Assembly (NCBI GenBank): GCA_963766345.1
Contig: CAVXZL010000012.1
Coordinates: 558,001 to 622,000 of the forward strand
Origin: DASVFB01 sp963766345
GTDB lineage: Bacteria > Actinomycetota > Thermoleophilia > Gaiellales > Gaiellaceae
Direction of reading: 5' to 3'
DNA length: 64,000 nt
The notes under the pieces were generated by a model. It had not been told where the DNA came from, did no database searches, and saw only the letters and a list, made by a program, of their open reading frames with translations. The position numbers and the translations under genes are program-made. Below are positions 51,443 to 58,743 of this stretch, in pieces; positions within the stretch are counted from its first letter, which is position 1, and the number at the start of each line of letters is the position of its first letter.

Positions 51443-52318
51443 GTGACGCGGGAGCTCCCGATCGGCGTGCAACTGCCCGAGGTCGAGCGGGAGGTCAGGT
51501 GGCCGGAGCTGCTGACGATCGCGCGTGCCGCGGAGGTGTCCGGCTTCGACTCGATCTGGCTCGGCGACCACATGCTCTACCGAGACGACGAGCGCGGCGA
51601 GCGCGGGCCGTGGGACGTGTGGACGACGCTGGCCGCGCTCGCCGCGTCGACCGAGCGTGTCCGGCTCGGCCCGCTCGTCGCGTCGACGGCGTTCCACCCG
51701 CCGGGACTCGTCGCGAGGATGGCGGCGGCGATCGACGAGGTCTCGGGCGGCCGCTTCGTGCTCGGCCTCGGCGCCGGCTGGAACGAAACGGAGTTCCGTG
51801 CCTTCGGGATCCCGTTCGACAACAAGGTCTCGCGCTTCGAAGAGGCGTTCGCGATCATCCGCCGTCTGCTCGCGGGCGAGCGCGTCACGTTCGAGGGTCG
51901 CTATCACCGCGTCGAGGACACCGTGCTCCTCCCGCGTCCGCAGCGCCGTGTGCCGCTCATGGTCGGCAGCGCCGGCCCGCGCGTCGTCGGCATCGCGTCA
52001 CCGCACGCCGACTGGTGGAACTGCTGGTACTCGTGGTACGGCAACACGCCCGACGGCTTCGCGGAGTTGAGTGCACGGTTCGAAGGCGACTTCCGCCGCA
52101 GCGCGTGCGTGCTCGTGGCGATCGACGGAGGCGCGGGCGAGCGGCCTCACGAGGAAGCCGCGCCGCCCGTAGAGCCCGCAGCGCTCGCCCAGCATCTCGA
52201 CGCGCTCGCCGAGGCCGGCGCCGACGAGGCGATCCTCGTGCTCGATCCGATCGACGAGCGGTCGGTCGCCGCAGTCGCCGAGACGCTCGGCCTGTTTCCG
52301 AATCGCCGCGAAAGGTGA
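51443..52318 (+). CDS. LLM-class flavin/F420-dependent oxidoreductase
   Basis: A 291-residue TIM-barrel oxidoreductase, GTG 51443. ASTERVRLGPLVAST (about 70-84) is the usual cofactor-binding strand and EVSGGRFVLGLGAGWNETEF (about 100-120) is the family signature; RRVPLMVGSAGPRV follows. The actinobacterial context suggests F420 rather than FMN. Divergent from ubiD with 42 bases between. Substrate not predictable. The stop codon's AAAGGTGA forms a possible ribosome site for the small Pro-rich gene after it. Confidence 0.88.
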   Translation: MTRELPIGVQLPEVEREVRWPELLTIARAAEVSGFDSIWLGDHMLYRDDERGERGPWDVWTTLAALAASTERVRLGPLVASTAFHPPGLVARMAAAIDEVSGGRFVLGLGAGWNETEFRAFGIPFDNKVSRFEEAFAIIRRLLAGERVTFEGRYHRVEDTVLLPRPQRRVPLMVGSAGPRVVGIASPHADWWNCWYSWYGNTPDGFAELSARFEGDFRRSACVLVAIDGGAGERPHEEAAPPVEPAALAQHLDALAEAGADEAILVLDPIDERSVAAVAETLGLFPNRRER

Positions 52319-52328
52319 CACCGACGAG

Positions 52329-52499
52329 ATGGAGCCGACACCGCCGGAGCCGACCTTCCCGCCGACGCCACCGGAGCCGACGTTTCCGCCGACGCCGCCC
52401 GAGCCGACGTTCCCACCGGATCCCGGCCCCGATCCCCAGCCGCCGACGCCGACGCCGCAGCCAGAGCCGGCTCCTGCGCCCGGCCCCGTTCGCGACTGA
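52329..52499 (+). CDS. Small proline-rich repeat protein
   Basis: A 56-residue reading frame, ATG 52329 to TGA 52499. Three exact-length copies of a nine-residue unit PTPPEPTFP (27-bp DNA repeats at about 52335-52415) are followed by a Pro/Gln/Ala tail. AAAGGTG lies 11 bases before the ATG. No signal peptide or membrane helix. It may be a low-complexity linker remnant, a cell-wall peptide, or a non-coding GC repeat. The antisense strand is also open, so coding status is uncertain. Confidence 0.45.
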   Translation: MEPTPPEPTFPPTPPEPTFPPTPPEPTFPPDPGPDPQPPTPTPQPEPAPAPGPVRD

Positions 52500-52547
52500 G
52501 CAGTCGCTCGTGACGCAAGGCTCGCGCAAGCGAGCGCGACTCGTCTC

Positions 52548-53240
52548 CTAGCCGAATTCGCTTGCTACCGGGCTGTGGGCGAACAGCTTCCAGTGCCCCT
52601 GGGAGATGACTTCGACGGTGTCCTCGACCACTTTGATGGCGGTGTCGTCGTCGATTGCGTACGCCGGATTCGACAGGCCGGAAGCCCATCGTTCTGCCTC
52701 GGCCATGGTGTTCTCCGGCAGATCCGGGTGATCCACGTGCGGGAAGATCGAGAAGTCGACGACGCCGAGCGTTTCGTCGCTGCCGCTCGGCGACTTCCAG
52801 CCGACGAAGTCCTCGCCGATCCGCGGGGTCAGCACCATGCTCCCGGCGCTGAACCCCACCCAGACGCTGTCGGACAGCGACGGCAGGAGATCCGCGAGAC
52901 CGGACTCACGCATCCAATGACACAGATACAGCGCGTCGCCGCCGTTCACCAACAGGGCGTCGGTCTCCCGGACCCACTGGACCCAGCGGTCCGAACCCAC
53001 GCTGGGAAGCGCCGTCAGCTCGAGCACGCCGAGCGATTTCCAACCGAGCTCGGTCATCGGCTGGTCGGACCGTCCGCTGATGAACCGCCACGGCCCGGCC
53101 GGCGTGCTGTAGGAGCTCCCGTACGCCGCGGTCGGTATGCAAAGAGCATTGGACTCGGCGATGGGCTTGCCCAGCAGGTCGACGAGTGCGTCGTGGATGC
53201 TCGGGTTCTTGATGCCAGCGGACGTGAGCAAGAGCTTCAT
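52548..53240 (-). CDS. Peptidase E-like Ser peptidase (family S51)
   Basis: A 230-residue protein, ATG 53240. The start KLLLTSAGI and the nucleophile motif VWVGFSAGSMVL (Ser near residue 130) are typical of PepE/cyanophycinase, with NGGDALYLCHW before it. HVDHPDLPE supplies the likely His. PepE cleaves Asp-X dipeptides in the cytoplasm. Base composition here is slightly less GC-rich than neighbours, and several nearby genes are single-copy accessory enzymes, so transfer is possible. Confidence 0.88.
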   Translation of the reverse strand: MKLLLTSAGIKNPSIHDALVDLLGKPIAESNALCIPTAAYGSSYSTPAGPWRFISGRSDQPMTELGWKSLGVLELTALPSVGSDRWVQWVRETDALLVNGGDALYLCHWMRESGLADLLPSLSDSVWVGFSAGSMVLTPRIGEDFVGWKSPSGSDETLGVVDFSIFPHVDHPDLPENTMAEAERWASGLSNPAYAIDDDTAIKVVEDTVEVISQGHWKLFAHSPVASEFG

Positions 53241-53410
53241 GCGGCCTCCGGGAGTCGTTTCCTGCAGGGCGAGAACGTTCTAGGTGCCTACAAATCCGTA
53301 CGGCGTAGAGACTGACAGTCCACCGAGAATTCATCGGCCTCGGTGAGATCCAGTGCCAGGGTCGTGTCGTCCGTGCTGCCTGTGACTCGTCAGGCGTCAG
53401 ACCGCCGGCT
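53241..53410. other. Intergenic stretch with an unstarted reading frame
   Basis: No supported gene in these 170 bases. On the minus strand a frame reading VTGSTDDTTLALDLTEADEF... ends at a TAG near 53284 but begins directly after a stop and has no ATG, GTG or TTG, so it is not called. The region is less GC-rich than its surroundings and holds the upstream region of the peptidase E gene; no clear -35/-10 pair was found. Confidence 0.4.
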
Positions 53411-54016
53411 CTAGCCCGCCCGGCGATACCGGATGTGCGTGGCCAGCGGCGAATGCAGCACCTCGACCGGCTCCATGCCGAGGGACTCGACGCCGTCGAA
53501 GATCCGCTCGCCGGACCCGAGCAGCACCGGGGCGATGTCGAGCGTGAGCTCGTCGACGACCCCGGCGACAAGCGCCTGCCGCACGGTCGAGGCGCCCCCC
53601 GCGATGTCCACACCGTCGTCGCCGGCGGTTTCGCGCGCCAGCGCGTAGGCGGCGTCGAACCCGCCGGTGACGAAATGGAAGGTCGTCCCGCCTTCCATCT
53701 CGATCGGCTCGCGAGCGTGATGGGTGAGCACGAACACCGGAGCGTGGTAAGGCGGCTCAGGTCCCCACCACCCCCGCCAGTCCTCGTCCCACTCACCGCG
53801 GATCGGCCCGAACATGTTGCGACCCATCAGGTAGGCGCCACGCGGACGCATGAGCCAGCCGGCCGCCGTCTCGTCGGCCTCGTTGGCGCGCTCGTCGCCC
53901 AGGTGCCAGGCGTGCAGTTCCCTCCCGCGCTTGCCCAGCGGGTTCTCGCGACTCTGCTCTGGCCCGGCGACGAAGCCGTCGAGCGAAATCGACATATGGC
54001 ACGTGGTGTCCTGCAC
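53411..54016 (-). CDS. Dihydrofolate reductase-like (RibD C-terminal) family protein
   Basis: A 201-residue reductase fold protein. GTG 54016 was chosen because GGGAGG lies five bases before it; ATG 53995 is a later option. THCHMSISLDGFVAG-like start (CHMSISLDGFVAGP) and GWLMRPRGAYLMGRNMFG are typical of the actinobacterial YyaP/RibD-C group, and DIAGGASTVRQAL with ELTLDIAPVLLGSG near the end forms the NADPH site. Members are mostly uncharacterised reductases. It is divergent from the small gene at 54152, with 135 bases between. Confidence 0.88.
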   Translation of the reverse strand: MQDTTCHMSISLDGFVAGPEQSRENPLGKRGRELHAWHLGDERANEADETAAGWLMRPRGAYLMGRNMFGPIRGEWDEDWRGWWGPEPPYHAPVFVLTHHAREPIEMEGGTTFHFVTGGFDAAYALARETAGDDGVDIAGGASTVRQALVAGVVDELTLDIAPVLLGSGERIFDGVESLGMEPVEVLHSPLATHIRYRRAG

Positions 54017-54151
54017 CAACACCTCCCAGGCGGTTGCGACCTGCAAGCGGCCGCCGACCCTAAGCCAATTTAGTGGCCGGCCGCAAGCACGCGCGGCGCA
54101 TGTACGCGTTGCCATGACGCGCAAGCTCCAAGGGCCTGCGACCATGCCCTG

Positions 54152-54457
54152 GTGAAACTTGCGGACGTCAGCCGCCTGGCCGCTCAGCTCGACGGTGTCT
54201 CCGAGCGGCGTCGAGGTGATCTGCTCGACTGGCGGTATCGCGGGCGACTGGTCGCACGGCAGCTCGACGAGAGCCGCATCGTCGTTCGTGCGTCGTTCGA
54301 GTCCAGGGACTTCCTGCTCCGGTCGTTCCCGGAGACGTTTTCAGTCCCCGAGCGCTTCGCCAGGCACATGATGATCGTCGCCGACCTCGAGAACGGGAAC
54401 ACTGATGCCGTGGAGGACGCGGTGATCGGCGCCTGGGAGCTGCAGTCGGGCAAGTGA
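54152..54457 (+). CDS. MmcQ/YjbR-like small protein
   Basis: A 101-residue protein, GTG 54152. The start KLADVSRLAAQLDGVSERRRGD and the middle VVRASFESRDFLLRSFPETFSVPERFARH fit the MmcQ/YjbR fold, a double-wing DNA-binding-like domain whose function is not well known. It overlaps the SDR gene (GTGA), so the two are coupled. No enzyme motif. The assignment rests on pattern recognition and is moderate. Confidence 0.6.
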   Translation: MKLADVSRLAAQLDGVSERRRGDLLDWRYRGRLVARQLDESRIVVRASFESRDFLLRSFPETFSVPERFARHMMIVADLENGNTDAVEDAVIGAWELQSGK

Positions 54458-55386
54458 CCGAACCGCGGGCAGTGGCGCTCGTCGCGGGCGCGACGCGCGG
54501 CGCCGGCCGCGCGATCGCGGTCGAGCTCGCCCGGGCGGGCTTCTACGTCTACGCGACCGGCCGCAGCAGCCGTGAGTCAGGGCCTTCGGAGATCGGGAGG
54601 CCCGAGACGATCGAGGAGACCGGCGAGCTCATGGCGACCGCAGGCGGAGCCGGCGCGGCGCTCGTGCTCGACCACGAAGACCCTGCCTCGGTTGCCGAGC
54701 TCGTCGCGGGCATCGAGCGCGACCGGGGCCGGCTCGACGTCCTGGTCAACGACATCTTCGGCGGCGACCGGTACATGGAATGGGACAAGCCGCTCTGGGA
54801 GCACGACTGGGCCGGCGGACTGCGGATGTTGCAGATGGGCGTGCACACGCACCTGATCACGTGCCGCTACGCCATCCCCCTCGTGCTGCGGACCGCCGCG
54901 GCTCACGGCACGCGAGGTCTCGTCGTGGAGATGACCGACGGCACGTCGGCGGCGAATGCCGAGTTCCGGCGGGACGTCGGCTTCTACTACGACCTCGTCA
55001 AGGCCAACGTCGAGCGGATCGTGAAGGGCCTCGACGCCGAGCTGGAGAACAGCCCGGTCACGGTCGTGGGCGTCACACCCGGCTGGCTCCGCTCGGAACG
55101 GATGCTCGAGAACTTCGGCGTCACCGAGGCCAACTGGCGCGATGCCGTGAACGACCGTCCCGGCTTCGGTATCTCCGAGTCGCCGGCCTACGTGGCGAGA
55201 GGCGTTGCGGCGCTTGCCGGCGCCGCGGACGCCGTCCGCTGGGCGGGCACGATCGTCAGCGCTCGACAGCTCGCCGACGCGTACGACTTCACGGACACCG
55301 ACGGGAGCCGGCCGGACTGCTGGGGACATCTCGCCGCCTACGGCTGGGGGCACGCCGGCGGCCGCGGCATCGACGATTTCCGGTGA
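54454..55386 (+). CDS. Short-chain dehydrogenase/reductase
   Basis: A 310-residue SDR, GTG 54454. The cofactor loop is VAGATRGAGRAIAVEL (about residues 10-25), with LDVLVNDIFGGD as the NxAG-like strand and VEMTDGTS before the catalytic Y-x-x-x-K in FYYDLVKANVERI (Tyr near residue 181). VVGVTPGWLRSE follows. The length exceeds simple SDRs because of a longer C-terminus. Probably NAD(P)-dependent reduction of a ketone or alcohol; substrate unknown. Confidence 0.88.
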   Translation: MTEPRAVALVAGATRGAGRAIAVELARAGFYVYATGRSSRESGPSEIGRPETIEETGELMATAGGAGAALVLDHEDPASVAELVAGIERDRGRLDVLVNDIFGGDRYMEWDKPLWEHDWAGGLRMLQMGVHTHLITCRYAIPLVLRTAAAHGTRGLVVEMTDGTSAANAEFRRDVGFYYDLVKANVERIVKGLDAELENSPVTVVGVTPGWLRSERMLENFGVTEANWRDAVNDRPGFGISESPAYVARGVAALAGAADAVRWAGTIVSARQLADAYDFTDTDGSRPDCWGHLAAYGWGHAGGRGIDDFR

Positions 55387-55413
55387 GTCTGAAGCGCTAC
55401 ATCCGAACAGACT

Positions 55414-55827
55414 TCAGCCGGGCTGGGCGTTCAGCCTTCGCCGAATCACGATCAGCGCAGACCCGAGCGCCGCGAGGCCGGCGAGGACGAGGGCCGCACC
55501 CACGACGCTTCCCTGATCGGCGGCGTGCACGAGCACGCCCCCGGCGGTCACGGCCGCCAACTGCACGGTGAGTGCGACCACCGCAATCCTCGATCGAGCG
55601 CGCCACGCAGTCACGACGAACACGATCGCGGCGACGAGGCTGCCGATGCCGAGCCAGGACATCGCGTCCCATTGCCAAGCGGAGCGGTCGTGCCTCCAGC
55701 CCGGCCAGTCGACGTTGGGACGACACTCCTCGTAGCAGCCGAAAGCGCCGTATGCATCAAGCGCTGCCGCGGTCAGCCCCGCGAGCGCGAGATAGGCGAC
55801 GGTGACGACCGCCGAAGGCCAGCGCAT
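55414..55827 (-). CDS. Small integral membrane protein, unknown function
   Basis: A 137-residue protein, ATG 55827 (a TTG one codon earlier is also in frame). Four hydrophobic segments: residues 7-27, 58-74, 80-100 and 106-128, with a Cys-containing loop FGCYEECRP between the first two and a basic C-terminus. No family recognised. It faces the SDR gene, with 27 bases between the stops. The loop Cys could form an extracytoplasmic disulfide. Confidence 0.6.
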   Translation of the reverse strand: MRWPSAVVTVAYLALAGLTAAALDAYGAFGCYEECRPNVDWPGWRHDRSAWQWDAMSWLGIGSLVAAIVFVVTAWRARSRIAVVALTVQLAAVTAGGVLVHAADQGSVVGAALVLAGLAALGSALIVIRRRLNAQPG

Positions 55828-55892
55828 CAAATGCTTGTTCTCCCGCGGTCGGCGGTATCGAACCCGTCACAAGCGCCACCGACTCGCGAGCG

Positions 55893-56060
55893 TCAGTAAC
55901 GCCGCGGCTTGCGCGCGCGGCGGCGGTGGTTCCAGGCCTTCGTCGACTCGCCGAGCGCGATGACGCCGACGAACGTGAGCCCGACGATGAGCATGCCGAG
56001 AATGACCTTCTTGCCTTCGGTCGCCGCGTCCTCCGCGAGCCACCACAACACCGCGAGCAT
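55893..56060 (-). CDS. Small single-helix membrane protein after the hem genes
   Basis: A 55-residue protein, ATG 56060 to TGA 55893. An N-terminal LAVLWWLAED stretch, charged EDAATEGKK, one membrane helix (VILGMLIVGLTFVGVIALGE) and a very basic tail (HRRRARKPRRY). Ten bases after the preceding gene in the same direction. Such small proteins are easily missed. The motif pattern looks conserved in style, but I do not recognise the family. The tail may bind RNA, DNA or acidic lipids. Confidence 0.6.
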   Translation of the reverse strand: MLAVLWWLAEDAATEGKKVILGMLIVGLTFVGVIALGESTKAWNHRRRARKPRRY

Positions 56061-56069
56061 GGGGCGACT

Positions 56070-56531
56070 CTAGCGCGCCGCCCGCGTCCGATGCGCGGCG
56101 AGCGCCCGCTCCACGGCCTCGCCGTCGGGCGGACGCGGGCCGAGCGCGACCGCCGCGGCAAGCCACGCCTCGGCGTCACCGTCCTCCTCCTCCGCACGGA
56201 GACGCGAGCACACGGAGATCAGCTCCGCGAGCTCGGCGACCGCGCCGACGCTGCCCGTGTCGGCGATCCGCACGAGGCCGTGCGCGTACAGGTAGTCGCC
56301 GAGCAGCAGGCCGAGCTCCGCGTCTGCGGGCGCGAACAGGCGCGGCCGGCCGTAGTGGCAGAGATAGCCCTCGTAGATCGTCTCGACCCCGATGGCGTAG
56401 ACGTCGTCGCAGAGCGGCGAGAAGACGGGCTCCCGGTCGGGATCGTCGCGCGTGGCCGCCGCCCAGAGCGGGCTTTCGCCGCCTGCCCCTTCCGCGATCG
56501 ACGTCCAGAGGTCAGTCGCGGAAGAAGTCAG
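56070..56531 (-). CDS. Hypothetical protein downstream of hemL
   Basis: The frame reads as coding from about 56520 to 56070: ATDLWTSIAEG, ESPLWAAATRDDPDREPVFSPL, YAIGVETIYEGYLCHYGRPRLF, and LLLGDYLYAHGLVRIADTGS, then a helical tail. No ATG, GTG or TTG is in frame before GTG 56273, which would remove half the protein. CTG 56531 within the hemL end is the only upstream candidate. It overlaps the hemL stop. No family recognised; the all-helical YEGYLCHYGR... LLLGDYLYAHGL pattern somewhat resembles helical terpenoid or polyprenyl enzymes but is too short. Confidence 0.55.
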   Translation of the reverse strand: MTSSATDLWTSIAEGAGGESPLWAAATRDDPDREPVFSPLCDDVYAIGVETIYEGYLCHYGRPRLFAPADAELGLLLGDYLYAHGLVRIADTGSVGAVAELAELISVCSRLRAEEEDGDAEAWLAAAVALGPRPPDGEAVERALAAHRTRAAR

Positions 56532-57768
56532 CGACGGCCTCCACGGTCGCGTCCACGTCCTCGTCGGAATGCGCGAGGGAGACGAACATCGCCTCGAATT
56601 GCGACGGCGCGACGTAGATCCCGCGCTCGAGCAGGTGCCGGAAGAGCGCGGCGTAGCGATCGGTGTCGCACGCGCGCGCGTCGTCGTAGTTGCGCACGGG
56701 CCGGTCGAACAGCGTCAGCATCGCGCCGACGCGCTGCACGGCTCCGAACGGTGCGAGGCCTTGCTCGAGCCGCGCCGCGCGCGTCTCGAGCCGTTCGTAC
56801 ACCAGCCGGTCGCGCAGTCGCCTGAGCACCGACAGGCCTGCGGCGGTGGCGAGCGGATTGCCGCTCAGCGTGCCGGCCTGGTAGACGGGGCCGGACGGCG
56901 CGAGCTCGGACATCACGTCGGCGCGGCCGCCGAACGCCGCGAGCGGCAGGCCGCCGCCGAGAATCTTCCCGAGGATCGTCAGGTCCGGCGTCACGCCGTA
57001 CAGCTCCTGTGCGCCGCCGCGCGCCACGCGGAAGCCCGTGATCACCTCGTCGAAGACGAGCAGCGCGCCCGACGCGTCGCAGAGGTCGCGGAGAACCTGG
57101 AGAAAGCCGGGCGCCGGCGGGACGACTCCCATGTTCCCTGCGATGGGCTCGACCACGATGCATGCGAGCCCTTCGCCGAATTCCGCGACCGCTGCAGCGG
57201 CGGCGATTGCGTCGTTGTACGGGGCGACGATCGTGTGCTCCGTCACAGAGCCCGGCACGCCCGCCGACGACGGGATGCCGAGCGTCGCGAGCCCCGAGCC
57301 CGCCTCGGCGAGGAGCGCGTCGACGTGGCCGTGGTAACAGCCGGCGAACTTGAGGATGCGATCGCGCCGGGTGAAGCCGCGCGCGAGCCGGATCGCGCTC
57401 ATCGACGCCTCCGTGCCGGACGAGACGAGCCGCACCCGCTCGACCGATGGAACCGCGTTCACGATCTCTTCGGCCAACGCGACCTCGCGCTCGGTCGCCG
57501 CACCGAACGACGTGCCCTCCCGCGCGGCTGCGACGACCGCGTCCACGGTCTCGGGATCCGCGTGCCCGAAGAGCAGCGGCCCCCACGACATCACCCAGTC
57601 GAGATAGCTGCGACCGTCTGTCGTCTCGAGGCGCGAGCCGGAGGCGCGGCGAACGAAGAGCGGCTCGTCGAGCCCGACGGCGCGCATCGCGCGCACGGGC
57701 GAGTTCACCCCGCCCGGGATGAGCTCCTGCGCGCGCTTCCAGAGCTCCGAGCGGGTCCCTACAGCCAG
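56512..57768 (-). CDS. hemL: Glutamate-1-semialdehyde 2,1-aminomutase
   Basis: About 418 residues, PLP enzyme of C5-pathway tetrapyrrole synthesis: GSA to 5-aminolevulinate. PGGVNSPVRAM (start region), SSGTEASMSAIRLARG, GCYHGHVDALL and VFDEVITGFRVA are family hallmarks, and LGKILGGGLPLAAFGG holds the PLP Lys. The start is odd: conserved sequence begins at GTRSELWKRAQE, but no ATG, GTG or TTG is near. CTG 57768 and GTA 57762 are the in-frame candidates, overlapping the hemB stop. An indel or a non-canonical start is possible. Confidence 0.9.
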   Translation of the reverse strand: MAVGTRSELWKRAQELIPGGVNSPVRAMRAVGLDEPLFVRRASGSRLETTDGRSYLDWVMSWGPLLFGHADPETVDAVVAAAREGTSFGAATEREVALAEEIVNAVPSVERVRLVSSGTEASMSAIRLARGFTRRDRILKFAGCYHGHVDALLAEAGSGLATLGIPSSAGVPGSVTEHTIVAPYNDAIAAAAAVAEFGEGLACIVVEPIAGNMGVVPPAPGFLQVLRDLCDASGALLVFDEVITGFRVARGGAQELYGVTPDLTILGKILGGGLPLAAFGGRADVMSELAPSGPVYQAGTLSGNPLATAAGLSVLRRLRDRLVYERLETRAARLEQGLAPFGAVQRVGAMLTLFDRPVRNYDDARACDTDRYAALFRHLLERGIYVAPSQFEAMFVSLAHSDEDVDATVEAVADFFRD

Positions 57769-58706
57769 CCGGCCAGCTCCTTCGTCCAGTACGAGATGAC
57801 GAGGTCGGCGCCCGCGCGCTTGATCGCGACGAGGCTCTCGACCGCGGCCGCGCGCTCGTCGAGGTGACCCGCGCGCGCCGCGTCCTTCACCATCGCGTAC
57901 TCGCCGCTCACGTTGTACGCGGCGAGCGGCGCGTCGAAGCGCTCGCGCACCGCGCGAATGACGTCGAGACACGGAAGCGCCGGCTTGACCATGAGCACGT
58001 CCGCGCCCTCGGCGAGGTCGAGCTCGCACTCGCGCAGCGCCTCGCGCACGTTGCCCGGATCCATCTGGTAGCCGCGGCGGTCGCCGAACGCGGGCGCCGA
58101 CTCGGCCGCCTCGCGGAACGGCCCGTAGAACGCGGACGCGTACTTCGCCGAGTAAGCGACGATCGGCGTGTCGGGCAGCTCGGCGCGGATCGCGGCGACG
58201 CGTCCGTCCATCATGTCGCTCGGGCACACGGCGTCGGCACCCGCTTCGACGTGGGAGACGGCGGTGCGCGCGAGGATCTCCAGCGTCGCGTCGTTGTCCA
58301 CCTCGTCGTCGCGCAGGACGCCGCAATGCCCGTGCGAGGTGTACTCGCAGAGGCACACGTCCGTCAGCAGCAGCAGCTCGGGGAAGCGCCCGCGCAGCTC
58401 GTGCAGCGCGCGCTGCACGACGCCGTCGTCCGCCCACGCGCCGGAGCCCTCGTCGTCCTTGTCGTCGGGAATGCCGAAGAGGATCACCGCCTTGACGCCG
58501 AGGCGGACGAGCTCCTCCGCTTCGCGCACGACGTCGTCGACCGAGAAGCGGCCGAGCGGCGGCAGGTGCTCATTGCGTCGCGTGTCGGGGCCGATAAAGA
58601 GCGGCATGACGAACTGGTCGAGGTCGAGGCGCGTCTCGCGCACGAGGTCGCGCAACGGTGCGGTCCGGCGCAACCGGCGGAGACGCGTGACCGGGAACGT
58701 GCTCAC
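57759..58706 (-). CDS. hemB: Delta-aminolevulinic acid dehydratase (porphobilinogen synthase)
   Basis: A 315-residue TIM-barrel enzyme, GTG 58706, condensing two ALA to porphobilinogen. DVCLCEYTSHGHCG has the three Cys of a Zn-dependent active site. Catalytic Lys residues lie in VAYSAKYAS and VLMVKPALPCLD, and GYQMDPGNVREAL is also typical. It ends overlapping hemL by about ten bases. Haem made here would serve the cytochromes encoded at 47-49 kb. It is nearly back to back with the secreted gene at 58744. Confidence 0.95.
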   Translation of the reverse strand: MSTFPVTRLRRLRRTAPLRDLVRETRLDLDQFVMPLFIGPDTRRNEHLPPLGRFSVDDVVREAEELVRLGVKAVILFGIPDDKDDEGSGAWADDGVVQRALHELRGRFPELLLLTDVCLCEYTSHGHCGVLRDDEVDNDATLEILARTAVSHVEAGADAVCPSDMMDGRVAAIRAELPDTPIVAYSAKYASAFYGPFREAAESAPAFGDRRGYQMDPGNVREALRECELDLAEGADVLMVKPALPCLDVIRAVRERFDAPLAAYNVSGEYAMVKDAARAGHLDERAAAVESLVAIKRAGADLVISYWTKELAGWL

Positions 58707-58743
58707 GCTGGAAGCTTACGCCCGGGTCATCCAGACTACGCCG

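Noticed and set aside
53284..53380. Minus-strand peptide ending in FSVDCQSLRRTDL, considered as a small RiPP-like precursor
   Set aside because: No start codon, begins right after a stop, no Cys/Ser-rich core and no modification enzymes nearby.
55854..55864. T-arm-like GGTTCGATACC on the minus strand
   Set aside because: The flanking stem does not pair and no acceptor, D or anticodon arm fits, so it is not a tRNA.
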